A DNA stretch of 64,000 nt from Caenorhabditis elegans. Its lineage: Eukaryota; Nematoda; Chromadorea; Rhabditida; Rhabditidae. The DNA is taken from positions 9,110,501 through 9,174,500 of the forward strand of contig NC_003280.10 in NCBI RefSeq assembly GCF_000002985.6, read 5' to 3'. Numbering within the stretch: the stretch's first letter is position 1; the number at the start of each line of letters is the position of its first letter. Below are positions 59,457 to 64,000 of the stretch, piece after piece. The position numbers and the translations under genes were made by a program. Under the pieces are notes generated by a model. The model saw nothing but the letters and a program-made list of their open reading frames with translations, did not search any database and was not told where the DNA came from.

Positions 59457-61711
59457 ATGAACCCGGTTTGTAAAATAAGAAATCGATATTATATTAAACT
59501 AACATTTGCAGACAAACTACGATCCCCGTATCGGCCAACCGGCACAAAGTCGACCACAAGTATCCCTGAGTATGGGAAGACGAATTGTTCAAATGCCTAC
59601 AGGTCTTCCTCGTTCATACCAAGATGAGAGTCACAATGAACCTGTGGGCTGGGATGAACCTTCGGGAGTTGGAGGATCTAGTGGAGCAGGAGGTCAACAA
59701 TCTGACAAACCAACCGGACTCAGACATTTTTCCACGAAAGTTTGTGAAAAGGTGAAAGAAAAAGGATTGACGAATTACAATGAAGTGGCTGATGAACTGG
59801 TAGCAGATTACTTTCAAAATAATCTTATCAAGCAGATTGATGTTGTGGTAAGAAGTTTGTTTTTCTTCTTTTGAAAAAAAACTTTTTTTTTCTAGAAACA
59901 AGAATACGATATGAAAAATATTCGGAGGAGAGTATACGATGCGTTGAACGTTCTTTTGGCAATGAATATCATCACAAAAAGCAAGAAAGATATCAGATGG
60001 ATTGGACTTCCTGCTTCAGCTTCACAAGAAATTTCGAGATTGGAAGAAGAGAAATCGCGACGGGAAGCCAGCATAAGTTCCAAAAAGCAGGCTCTCGAAG
60101 AAATGGTATTGCAAATTGTTTCTTACAAAAATTTGGTCGAACGGAATAGAAAAAATGAGCAGTACGTTTGAGTGTTAAATATTTTAGAAAAGTTAAATTT
60201 TCAGCAAAAATGGTCGCCCAGAAAACGACACTGTACTTCATCTTCCGTTTTTAATAATTAATACTGATAAAGAGTAAGTTGAAATTCCAAAATTATAATA
60301 GTCTCAAATATCTATTTTTAAGAGCAAATGTGGAATGCAGTGTATCATCAGACAAATCCGAATTTCTGTTCTCGTTCGACAAGAAGTTTGAAATTCACGA
60401 TGATTTCGAAATTTTAAAAAGTAAATTTAAATGCCAAAAACCGATAAGATCCACATTTTTCAGAGTTGAACCTTGCATGCAGTTTGGAGACTACAAATCC
60501 CACAGCGGAAGAAGTCAAAACTGCGAAAAGCTTTTTGCCAACCTTACACCAGCACTATGTCGACGAAATCATTGCCAGTAAGTATTTCTTTTTAAAAATC
60601 AATCATGGAAACCACAATTTTCAGACCGTAAAAAGGTTGAAGCAGAAAAAGAGGAAAAGAGAAAACAACAACAGTTGATTGCTGATCAAATGTCTATGAA
60701 CCTCTCACAAGCCCAATACGTTGAGCCGACAAGCTCTTTGGCGCAAATGTCATATTCATCGCGATTCAACAGACAGCTTCAGGAGCATTTGATAAACGAT
60801 GGAAGTGAGGACAGAAGTGGTAAAAAAGTTTTTTAAAAACATTAAAAAAATTGTTTTTTCTAGCTGCTGCCGGTATAATGGAACGCGATTATGATATGGA
60901 TAAGAATGTTAATCAGGGATCAGCCAGCCGAGGGCCAATGTATAATACTTATAGTCCACAAAAGATTCGAGCTCAAGTTAACACGCCTCTTCAAGTACCA
61001 CCCGTTACCAAACGATATTACGTACAGAAGACACAAGGACCAATGAAGGTTTGTTCAAAATGAAGATTTTTCAGTACAACTAAAACATTTTCAGCATGAT
61101 ATGACTCCCGTCGTTCGAACTGTCAATCGGCCGTACTCTACTGTACCTCCAGATCGCAGGCTCTCAACTGGAGCTACTTCTGTGAATTCAGGACCTGTAA
61201 AATACTACGTGCCACAAGGACATCAACCGATGCATCAGCCAGTTGGTCAGAGATATGTAAGTTCGTTTTAAAGATTTCACAAACTGATTTTTCTTATTTT
61301 TCAGAGAGTTCGTCCACAGCAACCACAAATGAGTCATATGGGTCAGCCACATCAAGTGCAACAGAGAGTTGTCTATCCTGCTGGAAGCATTTCTGGACAT
61401 CAGTTACAACCTGGACAACGAATCGTAACTCAGCGAATTGTTGCTCCAGGTGGTCCACACCCGCCGGGCACAATTGTTCGGAAAGTGATTCGTAAAATTG
61501 TTGTCAACAATCCAAAGCAATCTCCAGCTCAACAAGTTATACAAAAGAAAATGATGGAGCAAGGTAATTTAAATTTGCCTTAAATAATTTAAATAATTTA
61601 ATTTCAGATATGTGCACATTTGAACGCAAAACGGAACAGCCGATGACTTCTGCGCAGGCCGCTGCTCTCATTCAACACCCTCAACCGGAGGAATACGATT
61701 ATTTCCAGTAA
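59457..61711 (+). CDS. dpl-1: DPL-1, DP-family partner of E2F
   Basis: Eleven coding exons: 59457-59465, 59512-59847, 59896-60161, 60205-60273, 60323-60420, 60464-60577, 60625-60819, 60864-61048, 61095-61256, 61305-61563 and 61608-61711; total 598 aa. The winged-helix DNA-binding domain starts at [20 protein letters not shown] and ends with the E2F/DP signature [14 protein letters not shown] coiled-coil dimerisation region follows ([20 protein letters not shown]), then the DEF-box/marked-box part ([20 protein letters not shown]). The C-terminal third is low-complexity, rich in Gln, Pro and Arg, and ends EEYDYFQ. It works in the nucleus with EFL-1/E2F and LIN-35 Rb to repress genes (the DRM complex; synMuv B class). 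The first coding exon holds only three codons (M-N-P). The stop codon is 13 bp from that of the opposite-strand gene. Confidence 0.98.
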
Positions 61712-61724
61712 ATGTTTAATGTAA

Positions 61725-62425
61725 CTAGTTGTTATCCCCCTTTTCCCAGTTTTTAAAGGTTCTCAAACGATTCTCATCTGCTTTTAAAATAGTTTCTATA
61801 CGAGTTTCAATTTTATTTCTAGACTCCTTTAAAATCCCCTCTTCTTTAATCTTTAAAATAGTATAGTCTTCTTCGTCGATTCTATTCCGACATTTGCCAG
61901 ATTAGAATTGACGACAGATTTCATAATCTACCTTTTACATTATTATTTTGTGTTCAATTTGACATTTTGAAATATGCTTCTTATATGCCCCGACTTTGAC
62001 AGCATTATATGTAACTCAATGCTCCCGATTTTACCATCATTTTTTATGAAAGAATGATAGATTATAATTTTTAGTTTTACCTGCATTTTTCGGCGATCCA
62101 ACGATTTCTCCTTGACAATGTCATCGTCGAACCATCTCATCAGCTGGCCGTATGCAAACACATTTAACAGAGTTAAAATGCACTTTAATTGGATTAAATT
62201 AATTAGATTTTTTAATTAGAAGAAGCAACTCACTTCAATGCGGAACACGGCAATGACTCGACGGCGGTTACCAACTAAATATCCTTCCACTGATTCAATC
62301 TGGAATATGATATCTTATAGAAAAAACTGGGCTTATGTAAATCAACTCACCCAAAATCTTGAGCAATACGTGAGCAGAATCCAGGAGATAACCGAGCCAA
62401 AAACGAGAAATCGCTCGAAACTCAT
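61725..62425 (-). CDS. Small membrane/coiled-coil protein (122 aa), unrecognised
   Basis: Minus-strand exons: 62425-62351, 62299-62234, 62182-62081, 61850-61725; all four are in phase 0 and sum to 369 nt. The start codon directly follows a TTTCAG acceptor (no 5' UTR), a strong sign of trans-splicing. Residues 1-25 are hydrophobic (FLVFGSVISWILLTYCSRFW), a second weaker hydrophobic stretch is CILTLLNVFAYG, and the C-terminal half is charged and helical (RNKIETRIETILKADENRL). No family is recognised. It may be a small organelle membrane protein. Two introns end in weak acceptors (TTAAAG), so the last exon is less certain. It follows sec-5 on the same strand 396 bp downstream, which is compatible with an operon. 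Confidence 0.6.
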
Positions 62426-62821
62426 CTGAAATTGAAACTGCGAAGACATACTCACTCGAGATCTTTTTTCTGATCGCTTTTCCTGTTTAGCATAGAATTG
62501 TCAATGTTCTCTCTCAGTTTATCGCCCAAACTCATCTCCTTACATCCGATTTCTATCGGGAGAAGGAGAAAATTTAGAGAATGACCATTTCAAAAGTACG
62601 TGGAAGCGACTGGATTATCGGCTGTGTTGTACGGGATGAAAACATAAGAATAAGTTCAAAGAGAAAAGCGAAACTTTATTATTACAAATAAATAATACAA
62701 TTTAAATAATTTAGATATAGATTTTTACAGGGCTTTAGTTCTTTTTTAACAATTGGCACTAAAATTATGATGAATATTGTAATATCACAGAAAAAATTGA
62801 AAGCGTTTTTAATAAATTGAT
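62426..62821. other. sec-5 3' UTR and intercistronic gap
   Basis: Minus-strand AATAAT/AATAAA-like signals lie around 62675-62700, about 150 nt after the sec-5 stop. The rest is a short AT-rich and pyrimidine-rich lead into the TTTCAG acceptor at 62426. Confidence 0.5.
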
Positions 62822-64000
62822 CTAGATGTTGGAGGTGTTGTGAGAGTCGTCGCCAAGGTTCTCGGCGTGTTGCTCTAGACTTTGAAGAGCCATTCGCATA
62901 GTGGTTCGCATGTTTTTAAGGCATTGCTGAAGACGTCTGAAATATGAGAACTATTTGTTTTTCCAATTCGATTTAAAAACATACTGATTATCAAATCGTC
63001 CGACGAGTCCTGCTCTATAAGTATTTATTTGCACCCGAATTGCCAGCGTGGCATACGTTGAGAGAGCCTCTTCAAGACCAGTCAAATCAATGACAATTTG
63101 TGTTACAATCAATGGTGATGTATCTTGATTCAGTCGGGAAAAATGAAGAAGAAGAGCATCAAGAGCATTTGATACTGTTTGTTGGAGACATTCAATTGCT
63201 AGCTGTGGAGCATAAAGTTCTAGTTCTGCTTGTTGGAGCACAGAGCAGAGGATCATTTCCTTGGCGTAATCGGAGATATCTGAAATAGAAAAAATATTAT
63301 TTTCCAACTGTAGGTATCAACCATTGCTGTAGATTTTTTGTTATTCGTGTTTTTGGCGGAATTTTTTCTTCTAGATTTTTCAGTATTCATAAATTTTTAT
63401 TTTTTTTACAAAAAAAAGACAACATTCAAAATTATTAATTCTATAAAATATCTTTTTTTAATCTCGTAGCGAAAACTACAGTAATTCATTCATTTTTTTG
63501 GACTACTGTAGCGCTTGTGTCGATTTACAAAAACCTTTTTTCATCGATAAAATTTTGAATGAAAACACAAAAACTATTTTGGAAAAACGAAAAACTTAAG
63601 AAAATTTGAGAATAGCTGTAACTTTTCGAAAATAAATTAATTTTAAAAATTGAGCCCGTAAATCGACTCAAGTGCTACAGTAGTCATTTGAAGAATTACT
63701 GTAGTTTTCGCTACGAGATATTTTGCGCGTCAACTATGTTGCTCAATACGAATTTTCAGAATTTTGTGTAAATAATACATAAAAAGAGTTCCATTACAGC
63801 CAAAATATTTAAAAAAAATTTAAAAATAATGTTTCAAACTAAAAAAAAACTTTGTTCACTTTTTTGTTGTATTTTCTAACTTTTTTGTTTTAAATTTCGA
63901 AAAAATAATCTGATTCAGCTCTGGTATCATCTGAAATCGTTGAACATACCATCATCATCTGGTAAGTACTCATAAGTTGCTGAAGCAATAAGAGGTTCAA
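62822..64000 (-). CDS. sec-5: SEC-5, exocyst complex component, C-terminal part
   Basis: Three minus-strand exons are visible: 64000-63950 (continues outside the window), 63279-62985 and 62936-62822. The joined residues show the Sec5 C-terminal helical bundle: EPLIASATYEYLPDDD, then DYAKEMILCSVLQQAELELY, then TQIVIDLTGLEEALSTYATL with RVQINTYRAGLVGRFDNQRL (Sec5: QATLDLxALxxALxxYxT), and the final CLKNMRTTMRMALQSLEQHA. Sec5 is an exocyst subunit that tethers secretory vesicles to the plasma membrane and binds Ral GTPases through an N-terminal domain that is not in the window. Intron 63280-63949 carries a MITE. The name rests on this C-terminal match and on the position next to dpl-1. Confidence 0.85.
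63460..63721. mobile_element. MITE in a sec-5 intron
   Basis: ATCTCGTAGCGAAAACTACA at 63461 is matched exactly in inverse at the right end (TGTAGTTTTCGCTACGAGAT, ending 63719). A second inner pair (CTACTGTAGCGCTTGTGTCG / CGACTCAAGTGCTACAGTAG) makes a compound inverted repeat. This CTACAGTA-type element is common in C. elegans by general recollection. Confidence 0.8.

Noticed and set aside
1..64000. tRNA, rRNA and CRISPR arrays
   Set aside because: No tRNA B-box (GGTTCGANTCC-type) with a matching A-box on either strand, no rRNA-like sequence and no regularly spaced short repeats were seen; the GGTTCGAGGG at about 5840 lacks tRNA context.

Overview
The window reads as Caenorhabditis DNA, almost certainly C. 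elegans chromosome II: AT-rich, small introns with TTTTCAG-type acceptors, trans-splice-like acceptors just ahead of some start codons, a nematode cuticle collagen, and the recognisable genes jun-1 (+), dpl-1 (+) and sec-5 (-, partial). I have no database access; names rest on recognised protein sequence and exon-by-exon reading frames that close to whole codons (jun-1 long form 319 aa, dpl-1 598 aa).

Layout. 1-548: 3' end of a TMEM53/DUF829 gene (+). 2791-21365: jun-1 (+), a 19-kb AP-1 transcription factor gene with up to six alternative first exons feeding one bZIP. 23135-24006: Skp1-related protein (+), start unresolved. 25702-26889 and 27620-27931: two tiny secreted-peptide genes (+). 29210-34673: multi-pass membrane protein with four alternative first exons (+). 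35761-41811: BTBD17-like BTB/BACK protein with three alternative first exons (+); its last intron holds a 1.6-kb foldback element. 42031-43810: cuticle collagen (+). 47636-49374 and 50885-52795: tandem acyltransferase-3 genes (+). 52947-55203: truncated class III CoA-transferase/AMACR-like gene (-). 55569-57300: PinX1-type G-patch protein (-). 57542-58892: membrane metallophosphoesterase (-), probably in an operon with the PinX1 gene. 59457-61711: dpl-1 (+). 61725-62425: small membrane/coiled-coil protein (-). 62822-64000: 3' end of sec-5 (-).

The most striking feature is jun-1. Perfect AP-1 sites (TGACTCA/TGAGTCA), and one TGACATCA identical to the proximal site of the vertebrate JUN promoter, lie 120-300 bp ahead of four separate alternative start codons, which suggests that autoregulation is repeated at each internal promoter. 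Two later genes (membrane protein, BTB protein) use the same design of several phase-compatible first exons joined to one common body. Long inverted repeats and MITE-like elements occupy many introns and intergenic gaps. No tRNA, rRNA or CRISPR array was found.
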